The notes under the pieces were generated by a model that was not told the DNA's origin, made no database searches, and was given only the letters and a program-made list of their open reading frames with translations. DNA of 39,242 nt from a virus: the IMG/VR virus record IMGVR_UViG_3300017613_000901, positions 1-39,242 of that record, one strand, 5' to 3'. A program made the translations under genes and the position numbers. Below, piece by piece: positions 1 through 8,342 of this stretch. Numbering within the stretch: position 1 is the stretch's first letter; each line of letters starts with the position of its first letter.

Positions 1-1589
1 ATCTATATATCCGAGACCCTTATATTGCGGTTAATCCTGAGACCCGTGAGGCGGTTATCCCCGCACTTATACAGGAGCAGGCGATTAATAGTGACTGGAA
101 ACGGTTAAAACTTAAACGTGAGACGCAGAAGTCTCTTGAGGATGCTATTGTGGTTGGGCGTGGCTGGATAAAGATCGGGTATGAGGCGAAAGGTGATGAG
201 ATCGGATATATAGAGGAGGAGGATTTATGGGGTATCTATGTCCCGTGGCGAAATGTGTTATATGACCCGCAATGTATTGACCCGCCAAACGATGCACGCT
301 GGGTTTGTCATTATTATAAACGCAGTATTGAATGGCTCGAACAGAAATATGAAGGGAAATCTTTCAGGTCAACACTCGCTATAGATGATAATAATAAGGA
401 AATTAAACATGATATGACCTCATCAGATACCGAATATGCGTACGTGTATGAGGTATATGATAAGGATACGGGGTATAAACTTGTCTGGAGTGATGGGTAT
501 GATGATGATTTTTTAGAGAAAATCCCGCCTGTTGAGAAGGGATGTATAGGGAAATATAAAATCAAAGGGTTCCCGCTGTACATGTTGAAATTCACTAATA
601 AATGCGGTAAGAAAGATAACTTCCCGCTCTCGTACGTAGAGGTACAGGAACCGCAGATACTCGAGAAGATTAAGGTGCGTAGTATGCAGCTCAATCATAT
701 TAAGAGACATTCACGGCAGGTCTTTTATAAAGAAGGTACCATGAAACCAGAAGAGATGGAGAAGTATGAACTTGGGGTTGATGGGGCGCTGATTGCGTAT
801 ACCGGTGATGTTCCTCCGCATCCTGCCAGCTATCCGCAGATGCAGACCGAGATATATGCTATCGAGGACCGGAACGAGATGGATAAGGATAAGATTACAG
901 GGTTCCCGGCAGTAGATTTCGGCGGATCAACACAGACGAAATCCCGTACTCTGGGTGAGCTGCGTGGTATTCAGGCAGGGGCAGGGAACCGTAAGGTGCG
1001 TAAGACCGATCAGGTTGAGGATTTCTGTGAAGATATTGCAAAGGGTCTGATAGGGTTGCAGCGGCAGACGTACGATACTGATCGATATACCAAAATCATG
1101 GGTGCAGTACCGGAATCGTTCCTTAAACATTTAGCTGATAAGGGTAAGTATGATGGCGTATCTATTAAGTTTAATAAGGAAGATATTCAGTGTGATTATG
1201 AACTCGATATCAAAATCGGGTCAAGTATCCCGTTAAATAAGGAAAACCGATTATCAATGGTTATGCAACTATTGAAATTTAATCAGGCGTTAGGGTTAAT
1301 ACCCGGTAGTAACGCTGTTAATACGCTTGGCAGGGTAGTGTTCAGGGATATAGATATCGAGGAGCTGGAAGCTGCATATGAGGCTGACCTGGTTGCACAG
1401 GAGCAGGCTAAGAACGCACCGCCCGACCCCATGACACAGTTAAAGATCGCTAAAGAGAAGCAGGGACTTGCATTAGGGGCAAGCGATAAACAACTCAAAG
1501 ATGTGCGTGTACAGAGTAAGAAACTCGATATGGTAGAGAAATCGTTAGAGATGGCTGCACCACAGGAGCAGAAGGGGAGTGAGAAATGA
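1..1589 (+). CDS. Portal protein, 5' end outside window
   Basis: The reading frame is open from the left edge (first whole codon at 3) to the TGA at 1587-1589, so about 529 C-terminal residues are present and the true start lies upstream. The GTG at 150 is internal, because coding continues unbroken before it. The text around nt 220-310 (VPWRNVLYDP followed by ARWVCHYYKR) resembles the wing/stem region of podovirus-type portal proteins, and the C-terminus is a charged, Gln/Lys-rich helical tail. The portal is the dodecameric ring at the unique capsid vertex through which DNA is packaged and ejected. The identification rests on these motifs and on position immediately before a zinc ribbon, scaffold and coat gene. 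The next gene overlaps by 4 nt (ATGA). Confidence 0.8.
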   Translation, partial: LYIRDPYIAVNPETREAVIPALIQEQAINSDWKRLKLKRETQKSLEDAIVVGRGWIKIGYEAKGDEIGYIEEEDLWGIYVPWRNVLYDPQCIDPPNDARWVCHYYKRSIEWLEQKYEGKSFRSTLAIDDNNKEIKHDMTSSDTEYAYVYEVYDKDTGYKLVWSDGYDDDFLEKIPPVEKGCIGKYKIKGFPLYMLKFTNKCGKKDNFPLSYVEVQEPQILEKIKVRSMQLNHIKRHSRQVFYKEGTMKPEEMEKYELGVDGALIAYTGDVPPHPASYPQMQTEIYAIEDRNEMDKDKITGFPAVDFGGSTQTKSRTLGELRGIQAGAGNRKVRKTDQVEDFCEDIAKGLIGLQRQTYDTDRYTKIMGAVPESFLKHLADKGKYDGVSIKFNKEDIQCDYELDIKIGSSIPLNKENRLSMVMQLLKFNQALGLIPGSNAVNTLGRVVFRDIDIEELEAAYEADLVAQEQAKNAPPDPMTQLKIAKEKQGLALGASDKQLKDVRVQSKKLDMVEKSLEMAAPQEQKGSEK

Positions 1590-1891
1590 TCTGTAGCACC
1601 TGTAATAAGGTATGTAGTAGAATTAAAATTGAATATTATAATAATAAGAAATATGAATATTGCAATAAATGTGCCAACATTGCACCCGTGAGCGTACCGG
1701 ACGTGTATTTCAAGGGTGCATACCGTGACGAGCATCTTGCTAATGATAAACATCCTGACGGTGTGTTTATTGAAAGTAAAGCTCATAAGAAGCGTATTAT
1801 GCAGGAGATGGGACTGTGTGAGGCGGGTGATAGGGTACATGGTGCACGTACACGGTATGAGAAAGGATTCGGTGAACGGGGGAGAAAATAG
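1586..1891 (+). CDS. Small zinc-ribbon protein between portal and scaffold
   Basis: A 101-residue protein whose N-terminus carries two CxxC pairs (Cys3/Cys6 and Cys25/Cys28), which should bind one zinc ion. The rest is basic and hydrophilic, ending in Arg/Lys-rich sequence. Its start overlaps the portal stop as ATGA, so it is probably translationally coupled. Small FmdB-like zinc-ribbon proteins in this position are common in tailed phages, but their role in head assembly is unknown. Identification of the fold is fairly safe; the function is not. Confidence 0.75.
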   Translation: MICSTCNKVCSRIKIEYYNNKKYEYCNKCANIAPVSVPDVYFKGAYRDEHLANDKHPDGVFIESKAHKKRIMQEMGLCEAGDRVHGARTRYEKGFGERGRK

Positions 1892-1908
1892 ATGAAAGGG
1901 AGACTAAT

Positions 1909-2085
1909 ATGATAGAGTTTAACCCTGCTAATACAGAAACTGACGATGATGACGATACGATTACTATTGCCCTGACAATATCACGTAAAGGTAAACCTAA
2001 AAGTGATAAACCATCTGACAGGGCTGTGGAGCTTGCTAATACGATTTCTAAAGATAATATTTTAATACCATCCCCTTCGGGTTAA
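1909..2085 (+). CDS. Small acidic hypothetical protein
   Basis: A 58-codon ORF preceded by AAAGGGAG and lying neatly between the zinc-ribbon gene and the scaffold gene. The product starts MIEFNPAN, has a run of five Asp residues, then a short beta-prone stretch and a Lys-rich linker. I recognise no family. It is supported by its ribosome site, direction and gap-filling position, and could be a small head-assembly accessory protein. Confidence 0.6.
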   Translation: MIEFNPANTETDDDDDTITIALTISRKGKPKSDKPSDRAVELANTISKDNILIPSPSG

Positions 2086-2113
2086 AAATTTTAAATTTAC
2101 GAGGTGACACACA

Positions 2114-2956
2114 ATGACAGATCAAGATAACATGACCAATGAAGTGGTTGATAACCAGACCGACCTTACAATCGAGGAGACGCCTGTATCAGGGGAGGAA
2201 CAAACACCGTCCCAAGATACTCAAGAATCCACGACTGAGGAGACAATCGAACAGCCTGACCAACCCGCACAACCGGAGTTTAGTGACCCTAATATGCAGG
2301 CTCGGTTTACCGAGAGGATGACTGAGCTAAAACGACAGGAAGATGAGTTTAACGCTAATAAATCAGGATTTGAAACTAAGTCACAGGCGTTTGACCGGCT
2401 TGCTCAAATTCCCGAGTTCCGGAAATGGTATAAGGAATATTCAGGGAATGGTAAGACGGAGGAGCCTGAACCGGTACTGAGCGATGAGGCGTTCTATGAG
2501 ATTACTCAGGATAAGGATAAACTTATACAGTTTATCGGACAGCAGGCAGAGAAAAAGGTACAGAAACTTATTCAGCCAAGGCTTGAGAGTATGGAGAAGA
2601 AATATGATACTGATCGGTTTGCGGGTGAGATTGATGCGTTCGCATCCAGCCCGGGGCATGAAGATTTCTGGGACCTTGATCAGGCTGGGAAGATTAAACC
2701 TATTCTGAAAATGTTCGGTGGATTGAAGGTATCCGCACTTGAGAAACTCGATATGGCGTACAAGTTGTCTAAGTATCCTGATATACAGAAGGAAGCTATT
2801 GTGAAAGCTCATCAGAGGGCAGAGGAGAAGAAACAGTTATCAGGTGATAAGGGCGTATCTAATGAGGCTGCTATTAAGAAGTCGACGAAAGGTATGTCCA
2901 TGGAGGAATTTGTTGAGCATGAAATGAAAACTAAGGGTCTTAGTTTTCAATATTAA
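2114..2956 (+). CDS. Capsid scaffolding protein (putative)
   Basis: A 280-residue, highly charged, Gln/Glu-rich protein. Residues 1-65 are acidic and disordered, residues 65-180 are helical and probably coiled coil, and the C-terminus is a basic/acidic amphipathic helix, the part that usually binds coat protein in scaffolds. It sits directly upstream of the coat gene with a GAGGTGAC ribosome site, the canonical scaffold position. Scaffolds are poorly conserved, so the call rests on composition, size and synteny rather than a sequence motif. No protease motif was seen. Confidence 0.7.
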   Translation: MTDQDNMTNEVVDNQTDLTIEETPVSGEEQTPSQDTQESTTEETIEQPDQPAQPEFSDPNMQARFTERMTELKRQEDEFNANKSGFETKSQAFDRLAQIPEFRKWYKEYSGNGKTEEPEPVLSDEAFYEITQDKDKLIQFIGQQAEKKVQKLIQPRLESMEKKYDTDRFAGEIDAFASSPGHEDFWDLDQAGKIKPILKMFGGLKVSALEKLDMAYKLSKYPDIQKEAIVKAHQRAEEKKQLSGDKGVSNEAAIKKSTKGMSMEEFVEHEMKTKGLSFQY

Positions 2957-2978
2957 ATCTTAGGAGGATACAAGTATA

Positions 2979-3932
2979 ATGAATACACTATTAACATGGG
3001 GACATCCTGCAACGGATACTCTGTTGGCAACCACGACACATCACTGGTTGGAGACGGAAGCAACCGAGCAGGTGTTTAACCAGACACCGCTTTTGAAGAA
3101 GCTCAAAAGTAAAGCAAGAATGATTAATGGCGGAGCGAGTGGGCTTGTGCCATTGATGATTGAGGAGAACTCTACTGCTACGTGGTATTCCGGGTATGAT
3201 ACCATTGATATTACACCACAGGAAGGGTTCACCAATTCCCAGCCCGTCTGGAAGAATCTTGCTGATTCTATTTCTATATCAGGGGATGAGTTCAGACGTA
3301 ATAACGGGAAGGATAAAGTTATTGATATCCTGCGAGGGAAGACTGTACAGGCTAAGTTGTCTTTGAACGCACAGTTGACAACTGCTCTGTTTGCGGCAGC
3401 ACAGGGTTCAAAGGCTATTATGCCATTGGCGCTGATGGTAGATGCAACATCAAGTATACAGGATATTAACTCCACAACTTACAGTTTCTGGCAGGCGGAT
3501 GTTAATGCTTCTGGTAGTTTCGCTGGGCAGGGTCTTGATGATATGAGAACTCTGTACACGGATATTGGGATGAGAAGTCCTGCTACCAATGTCGATACCA
3601 TTGTTTCAACCTCAACAGTGTATAACTACTATGAGAAGTCTCTCCAGCCGCAAGCACGGTACTCTTCAATGTCGTCTGCGGATGCTTCGTTTGAGAGTCT
3701 TAGGTTCAAGGCATCAGATGTGTTCTATGACAGTCAGTGTACGAGTGGTGTGATGTATATGTTCCCATCACAGCATCTCTACTTTGTCATTAATACAAAT
3801 GCTGACATGACACCTACTGAGTATGTTAAACCTGCTAACCAGGATGCACGAGTTGCTCAGGTGGTTATAATGTTGATGTTTGTTACCAATGCAAGAAGGA
3901 AACTTGGGAAGTTGACAGGTATTTCTGCGTAA
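2979..3932 (+). CDS. Major capsid protein
   Basis: A 317-residue protein preceded by a strong TAGGAGGA ribosome site. It begins with an N-arm containing HHWLETEATEQVFNQTPLL and continues with alternating beta and helical text such as VKPANQDARVAQVVIMLMFV near the C-terminus, typical of HK97-fold coat proteins of podovirus/siphovirus type. Order (portal, scaffold, coat, small decoration-like proteins) strongly supports the call. It should form the icosahedral shell around the scaffold. No N-terminal delta domain or protease gene is seen, which fits a separate-scaffold assembly route. Confidence 0.88.
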   Translation: MNTLLTWGHPATDTLLATTTHHWLETEATEQVFNQTPLLKKLKSKARMINGGASGLVPLMIEENSTATWYSGYDTIDITPQEGFTNSQPVWKNLADSISISGDEFRRNNGKDKVIDILRGKTVQAKLSLNAQLTTALFAAAQGSKAIMPLALMVDATSSIQDINSTTYSFWQADVNASGSFAGQGLDDMRTLYTDIGMRSPATNVDTIVSTSTVYNYYEKSLQPQARYSSMSSADASFESLRFKASDVFYDSQCTSGVMYMFPSQHLYFVINTNADMTPTEYVKPANQDARVAQVVIMLMFVTNARRKLGKLTGISA

Positions 3933-3953
3933 ACTATAACGGAGGTATGAATC

Positions 3954-4199
3954 ATGGCTGTAATTACTGCTGCTTCAACACACTCGGCTCAAGGGATTTT
4001 ACAGGCGTTCAAATTCGCTGCAATTGGCGATGGAGATACGTTTGAGGGTCCTGAAGCACCGAAGGCGTATTGGGCTGTATCAACTGCCGATCCAACAACT
4101 AATACTTCTGCCGGAATTAACGTAAGTGAATCTGGTGGGACGTATACGTTTTTTCCGGGGGTTGCTACACTAACCGGTACGCTTATTATTTTTTCGTAA
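3954..4199 (+). CDS. Small virion protein, possibly capsid-associated
   Basis: An 81-residue protein with a good ribosome site (GGAGGTATGAATC before ATG). It is rich in Ala, Thr and Gly with alternating short hydrophobic stretches, a composition typical of small beta-rich virion proteins. The position straight after the coat gene suggests a capsid-surface or stabilising protein. I see no recognisable motif. Confidence 0.6.
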   Translation: MAVITAASTHSAQGILQAFKFAAIGDGDTFEGPEAPKAYWAVSTADPTTNTSAGINVSESGGTYTFFPGVATLTGTLIIFS

Positions 4200-4227
4200 A
4201 ACTAATCAATCTAGGAGGATTGTATCA

Positions 4228-4635
4228 ATGCAAATAGCACAGTTAATTAGAGAAGATCCTGAAAAGGTTCTTATTAATGTTAAGAATAACGAAGGAAGTA
4301 CAATCGCCGTAGGTAATATTATGGAGATTGACCTTGATAGTGGTGATGGTATCCTTGTTGAGGAGTGTGATGCTGCACTGACACCGCTTGTTGCGGGTGT
4401 GGCAACTGAGGCTGCTACTGATGGGTCGTATTTCCTTATGCAGACTTACGGTTATTGTGCGACAGTGTTGACAGCTTCCACTATTACCGCTGGTTTGGCA
4501 ATCGCTGCCGATACGAGTGGTAAGGTGACAACTGCTACGGCAACATCAGCGGCAACGAACCATCTGTCAATCTGCGGAGCAGTTATTGCAGTGACCGATA
4601 CCAATAGTGCTGCATGTTTTCTTCGTTTAATGTAG
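4228..4635 (+). CDS. Capsid decoration/stabilisation protein (DUF2190-like)
   Basis: A 135-residue protein with a CTAGGAGGATTG ribosome site. The body is almost entirely short beta strands with Gly/Ala turns (LTPLVAGVATEAATDGSYFL, then SICGAVIAVTD), the pattern of trimeric decoration proteins and DUF2190-type proteins that stabilise capsids. Location after the coat gene agrees. It ends at a TAG directly abutting an inverted-repeat region (4636-4714), which may punctuate the head operon. Confidence 0.65.
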   Translation: MQIAQLIREDPEKVLINVKNNEGSTIAVGNIMEIDLDSGDGILVEECDAALTPLVAGVATEAATDGSYFLMQTYGYCATVLTASTITAGLAIAADTSGKVTTATATSAATNHLSICGAVIAVTDTNSAACFLRLM

Positions 4636-4714
4636 TCTCCCCCACAGGTAGTGTGTGATGTGGGATGTGAAAAATGGGGGAGAGATTAGTTTGGTCGGTG
4701 ATAATCTCTCCCCC
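4636..4714 (+). promoter_or_regulatory. Three-arm inverted repeat with mutually exclusive hairpins
   Basis: Arm A (TCTCCCCCA, 4636-4644) can pair perfectly with TGGGGGAGA (4675-4683). The same G-rich arm, extended to GGGGGAGAGATTA (4676-4688), is also a perfect 13-bp complement of TAATCTCTCCCCC (4702-4714), with a 13-nt loop. The two stems cannot coexist, an architecture typical of attenuators or RNA switches. No U-tract follows the second stem, so it is not a standard intrinsic terminator. It separates the head genes from the modification block. Confidence 0.7.
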
Positions 4715-4733
4715 TGTAACGAAAAGGTTAATA

Positions 4734-5303
4734 ATGCACAGATTTCATAAACAGGCAAAGTGGTTAAAGGAGAAATCTATCAGTACGACAGAAAACTGGA
4801 CTTCTGAGAAGGAGATGGGTGATTTCCTGTACGGATTGGTGCTTGCAGTAAAACCACGTACTGTCCTGGAGACGGGGACATATACAGGATTTACTACTCA
4901 TGCCATTGCACAGGGATTGAAATATAACGGGTTTGGGAATATTGATACGGTTGATATTAAGGATTGGGGTATACTCGACGATAGGTTAATCCGTGGTGGT
5001 GTGCAGGATTATGTTACACAGTATCTCGATAGCAGTATTACATGGCTGTGTAATAATCGACATAGGCGATATGATATTATTTTCTGTGACGATTATCATT
5101 CTGATGAGTATTTGAGTAGAGAGATTAATTTATTGGATGATGTCTTGAATGGGTATGGATACATAGTGTTCCATGATACTTTCAAGACAAAGACTTTTGA
5201 TCTTGGTAAGGTTGTTAAGGATTGGTGTAAGGAGAAGGAATATAATTATATTGAGCTTCTGACATATCATGGAGCTATAATTGTTCAGAAAGGATTACTG
5301 TAA
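4734..5303 (+). CDS. Class I SAM-dependent methyltransferase
   Basis: The product carries a class I SAM-binding signature VLETGTYTGFT (residues 44-54 from this start), a following acidic stretch DTVDIKDWG and a motif-IV-like IIFCDDYH, then FHDT. This resembles small-molecule or sugar O-methyltransferases (TylF/Methyltransf_24-like), not DNA methyltransferases. The frame is open back to an ATG at 4674, but that codon lies inside the 4676-4714 hairpin and lacks a ribosome site, so I prefer the ATG at 4734, preceded by AAAAGG. Its stop overlaps the next start (TAATG). It likely acts on a sugar or protein substrate together with the neighbouring glycosyltransferases. Confidence 0.75.
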   Translation: MHRFHKQAKWLKEKSISTTENWTSEKEMGDFLYGLVLAVKPRTVLETGTYTGFTTHAIAQGLKYNGFGNIDTVDIKDWGILDDRLIRGGVQDYVTQYLDSSITWLCNNRHRRYDIIFCDDYHSDEYLSREINLLDDVLNGYGYIVFHDTFKTKTFDLGKVVKDWCKEKEYNYIELLTYHGAIIVQKGLL

Positions 5304-6004
5304 TGTATTCTAAAAAAGCGAAGGTGTTAATTGGTACCCCGAGCTATACGGCTCAGTGTAGTATCGAATTTGCAATATCTATGGGGATGTACCTGTCACG
5401 GTTTACGAAGAATCATCCTGATATCGAATTTGCTTGGATTGGCGTGCCACGGACGTTTGTACATACGGCACGTAATATTATAGCTGATATCGGGTTCAAT
5501 CAGGGGTTTACGCACGTGTGGTGGGTGGATGATGATTGTATACTGCCGGAGGATAAGGATAATAAAATTGATATATTGTATAGGCTGCTGTCACATGATG
5601 TTGATATTGTTATTACTCCATACTTCTTGAGAGCACCTAAACAGGGTCATGCGTGTGGGGTACTGAGAAGTCCTGATCTTGATGATCCGAAACAGTATTA
5701 TAATTTAAAGACGACAGATTTACATAAGGGATTGGTTGAGGTTGACGGTGGTGGGACGCATTGTATGTTATGTAAAATCGATACGTTCGTGAGGGTTGAT
5801 GCACCGCCGTTTGCATTACCTGTACAGGGTGGAACTGAGGATATGTATTTCTGTGTACATGCTAAGAAGGCAGGAATTAAAATATATTGTGATACGGATA
5901 TTGAAGTGGGGCATATCGGGTATTCTCCCATTATAACGCATAAGGATGCTGATAAATATGAGCGGGAACAAGAAGAACAATGTAAAATCGATAAAGTTAT
6001 ATAG
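5303..6004 (+). CDS. GT-A type glycosyltransferase
   Basis: A 233-residue protein with an N-terminal nucleotide-sugar-binding start (VLIGTPSYTA), then ARNIIAD at residue 57 and the acidic metal-binding motif WWVDDDCILPED (DDD at 76-78). A late GGTEDMYFC matches the ED catalytic-base region of GT-A enzymes. This is a single compact domain in the GT2/Anp1 style. It probably transfers a sugar from a nucleotide-sugar donor; the acceptor is unknown. It is translationally coupled to the methyltransferase before it. The last 47 nt overlap a small zinc-ribbon ORF. Confidence 0.75.
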   Translation: MYSKKAKVLIGTPSYTAQCSIEFAISMGMYLSRFTKNHPDIEFAWIGVPRTFVHTARNIIADIGFNQGFTHVWWVDDDCILPEDKDNKIDILYRLLSHDVDIVITPYFLRAPKQGHACGVLRSPDLDDPKQYYNLKTTDLHKGLVEVDGGGTHCMLCKIDTFVRVDAPPFALPVQGGTEDMYFCVHAKKAGIKIYCDTDIEVGHIGYSPIITHKDADKYEREQEEQCKIDKVI

Positions 6005-6182
6005 ATGCAGGAAATGTAGACGGTTGTTTATACATGAAGACCCCTGCTGCACGAAATGTTGGAGTAGAGAATTTACCGGGTCAGGTAGAGTTGGGAAGTT
6101 TGAAGAGATTCATTATAGACTACGATTATTAATAAGGGAGGTTCATAAATGGCTATTGGTGCTGGCAAGACGAAGAAAATAG
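5958..6182 (+). CDS. Small zinc-ribbon protein overlapping both neighbours
   Basis: A 74-residue basic protein with CRKC and CCTKC knuckles in its first 40 residues, a plausible zinc ribbon, followed by an amphipathic basic helix. The ATG at 5958 has AAGGA about 11 nt upstream; an in-frame ATG at 5946 directly abuts that site and is less likely. It overlaps the glycosyltransferase by 47 nt and the next gene by 34 nt. The knuckles and the otherwise empty 145-nt gap favour a real gene; the double overlap argues for caution. Confidence 0.5.
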   Translation: MSGNKKNNVKSIKLYRCRKCRRLFIHEDPCCTKCWSREFTGSGRVGKFEEIHYRLRLLIREVHKWLLVLARRRK

Positions 6183-6460
6183 CGGCGAGCGGTGTTATAT
6201 CTACTGCTGGGAAGTCAGCTATTGTAAGGGCTATTACATTATTGAGCGGGACGGCAGATTGCTCAATTATTATTGAGGATGGGGGTTCAGGTGGGACAGA
6301 GAAATGGAAATTGTCTCTTGACGGGACAACTGCTGCTGGGGAGACTGCTACATCTGTTGCTTTTGGTGATACCGGGATTCTCTGTGAGACAGACGCTTAT
6401 GGTACTCTTACCGGAGCTGCTGCTATTGCTTACATACTATACGATGAGATAGAGGCATAG
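6149..6460 (+). CDS. Small beta-rich virion-type protein
   Basis: A 103-residue protein with a clear AAGGGAGGTTC ribosome site. The sequence is Gly/Ala/Thr-rich with short strands (SAIVRAITLLSGTADCSIII, then KWKLSLDGTTAAG), a composition typical of small jelly-roll or immunoglobulin-like virion decoration domains. I recognise no family. Its location among sugar enzymes rather than in the head block is unusual. It could be a capsid or tail accessory protein, or a modification target. Confidence 0.6.
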   Translation: MAIGAGKTKKIAASGVISTAGKSAIVRAITLLSGTADCSIIIEDGGSGGTEKWKLSLDGTTAAGETATSVAFGDTGILCETDAYGTLTGAAAIAYILYDEIEA

Positions 6461-6589
6461 ATGGAATATGATATTAAGAGTTTTGCACGACGGAGTAATG
6501 TCAATACGACAGGGGCTTATTATTTGATTTATGATAGATATATCAACACTACAGGTATTATGATTAAACGCATAAAAAACCATACCTAG
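6461..6589 (+). CDS. Tiny hypothetical protein with repeated NTTG
   Basis: A 42-codon ORF starting one base after the preceding stop (TAG ATG). The product contains the tetrapeptide NTTG twice, 16 residues apart, and ends in a basic tail. There is no clear ribosome site, so translation would depend on coupling to the gene before it. It fills an otherwise empty 145-nt gap. I see no family. Confidence 0.35.
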   Translation: MEYDIKSFARRSNVNTTGAYYLIYDRYINTTGIMIKRIKNHT

Positions 6590-6605
6590 ATAAGGATACA
6601 TAAAA

Positions 6606-7604
6606 GTGATAGTTTCATGCATTACGCATGGGTTGTACCATGAGTTACATACGCTTAAACAGGGGAAGTTATGTAAACCACGCATGGCAGTCATTGAATC
6701 ATCAAGCGGGTGTAATCAGAGTTGTAATTATTGTTTTTTTAGAGATAGGCATGATGATGGTGGATTGAGTGTTCAGAGTATGATAGATATTCTCGACCAG
6801 TTATATGATTATGGTGTGAGAGCAGTTGAATGGGGTGGTAGTGGTGAACCACTTGTTAATAGCGGAATTATGAAGGCGATTGAGCATGGTGCTAAGATAG
6901 GGATGAGACAGGGGATGTTGACTAATGGGATACTATTTCGTGATAGTATGCTAGAACAGTTCCTGAGAGCCGGTACATATGTACGATTTAATCTCGATAC
7001 GGTTGATAGGGAACTATATACCAAGATACATGGTAAGGATGACCTTGAGATGGTTCTGGGAAATTTCGAGGAGGCGATTAGGTATAAGAAGAAATATCGT
7101 TATAATTGTCAGATATCTATTAAGATAGGATTGTTTGATGGTGTTACATATGACCTGATTGAAGATGTGGTGAAGTATCTTGCAGGGAAACCGTTTTATA
7201 GTTTGCAGGTTAAGAATCTATGGAATGAAACAGGCAGATATTATAACGAGACTATTACAAAACAGGAACTGTCTAAACGGATACATTTCAACGGGACGAA
7301 ACTCTTTAAGAAAATACGGTACAGGACACCCATGCGAGAACAATGCTGGGTCACTCCTGTACAGACATATATACGGGCTAATGGTGATGTGATGCTCTGC
7401 CCATACTGGATGTATAGGGATAAAAACCACCGTATTGGTAATATATTCGAGAAACCGTTCCGGCATATATGGGGTGGTGCAGAGCATAGGGATAAGATTG
7501 CAAAGATTAAAACGTATGAGTGTATGAAACATGATTGCCGATACATGGCAATTATGCGGTCAGCACGATATTATTTTAAAATGGGTGAATGGTGCTTTTC
7601 ATAG
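6606..7604 (+). CDS. Radical SAM enzyme with C-terminal cysteines
   Basis: A 332-residue protein with the radical SAM cluster motif CxxxCxxC (Cys36, Cys40, Cys43 in SGCNQSCNYCFF), the SAM-binding GGSGEP near residue 77 and an (beta/alpha)-barrel pattern. The C-terminal part carries Cys247, Cys265, Cys306 and Cys311, like the SPASM/twitch extensions that bind extra iron-sulfur clusters, followed by the NIFEKPFRHIWGG-type text seen in such enzymes. I use the GTG at 6606, preceded by AAGGA with correct spacing; an ATG at 6684 lies just before the cluster motif. Substrate unknown: peptide modification, methylation or sugar chemistry are all possible. A radical SAM gene inside a virion block is unusual. 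Confidence 0.8.
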   Translation: MIVSCITHGLYHELHTLKQGKLCKPRMAVIESSSGCNQSCNYCFFRDRHDDGGLSVQSMIDILDQLYDYGVRAVEWGGSGEPLVNSGIMKAIEHGAKIGMRQGMLTNGILFRDSMLEQFLRAGTYVRFNLDTVDRELYTKIHGKDDLEMVLGNFEEAIRYKKKYRYNCQISIKIGLFDGVTYDLIEDVVKYLAGKPFYSLQVKNLWNETGRYYNETITKQELSKRIHFNGTKLFKKIRYRTPMREQCWVTPVQTYIRANGDVMLCPYWMYRDKNHRIGNIFEKPFRHIWGGAEHRDKIAKIKTYECMKHDCRYMAIMRSARYYFKMGEWCFS

Positions 7605-7631
7605 CATCAAAAAACACAAAAGGAGGATGTA

Positions 7632-8342
7632 ATGTATTTGATTTTGGCAGGTGGATTTTGGAACGCTTACAGGAAAGCATTTGGCAGGATTCCGTTTACG
7701 GATGATTCGGAAGGTGCACGGTTGGCAGATTGTATTATTAAAATTGAAGGGTTGCCTGAATCTATGTTAGCACCGATTGATAAGGAGTATCGTGATAAGT
7801 ACTGGTGCGGTACGTGTGAGAAACCTATTCCTAGCTGGGAGATGGAACAGAAATACGGTTGTTATAATCATAAAGTTGTAACTCATAGTACAGAAGTTCC
7901 CGTATATCCTGCTCAGGCATATGAACCATATACTATCCCACGGTTTAAATGGCTTAGTCCCATGATGAGGATATGGGTTAATAACGTGCAGGGGCTTGAT
8001 AAGTTTAAACAAATATGGAGATATGTAGAGTCTAAGTATCCTGCGACGAAACTTCCTCCATTACCGAAACCTGTGGGGAATAAGAAGGAATGGACAATAT
8101 TTGCACCTGAAGATATTGATGTTATATATCTTAATGGACTTGATAAGGATGAATTACCACAACCACAAAGTATTGCTGAAGTTCATAGTGAATCTGAGTT
8201 GGTGAAACCTAGAACTAAGAAAAATAAACGGAACTTTCCTATAGTGAAGTGTGATATTTGTGGCAAGGAATGTAAGGGGAATGGTATTCTTTCACTGCAT
8301 AAGAAACAATATCATAAAGTAGAAAAGGAGCCAGTAGCATGA
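7632..8342 (+). CDS. Hypothetical protein with C-terminal C2H2 zinc finger
   Basis: A 236-residue protein with an AAAGGAGGATG ribosome site. Its C-terminus has KCDICGKECKGNGILSLH followed by a second His (YH), a recognisable C2H2 finger; an additional CGTC pair near residue 59 may bind another metal. The middle (YEPYTIPRFKWLSPMMRIWV) is aromatic and Pro-rich. I know no family for the N-terminal 200 residues. The stop overlaps the next start (ATGA). Zinc-finger proteins of this kind may bind nucleic acid or assemble with enzyme partners. Confidence 0.6.
   Translation: MYLILAGGFWNAYRKAFGRIPFTDDSEGARLADCIIKIEGLPESMLAPIDKEYRDKYWCGTCEKPIPSWEMEQKYGCYNHKVVTHSTEVPVYPAQAYEPYTIPRFKWLSPMMRIWVNNVQGLDKFKQIWRYVESKYPATKLPPLPKPVGNKKEWTIFAPEDIDVIYLNGLDKDELPQPQSIAEVHSESELVKPRTKKNKRNFPIVKCDICGKECKGNGILSLHKKQYHKVEKEPVA

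Noticed and set aside
314-694. Minus-strand ORFs inside the portal gene, and similar ones throughout
   Set aside because: They lie opposite strong genes, lack ribosome sites and show no domain text; they are shadows of codon bias.
2139-2321. Alternative-frame ORF inside the scaffold gene
   Set aside because: It is fully internal and has an Arg/Pro-rich product typical of an out-of-frame reading.
4676-4714. Intrinsic terminator
   Set aside because: The 13-bp stem is strong but is followed by TGTAACGAAAAGG rather than a U-tract; kept as a regulatory hairpin instead.
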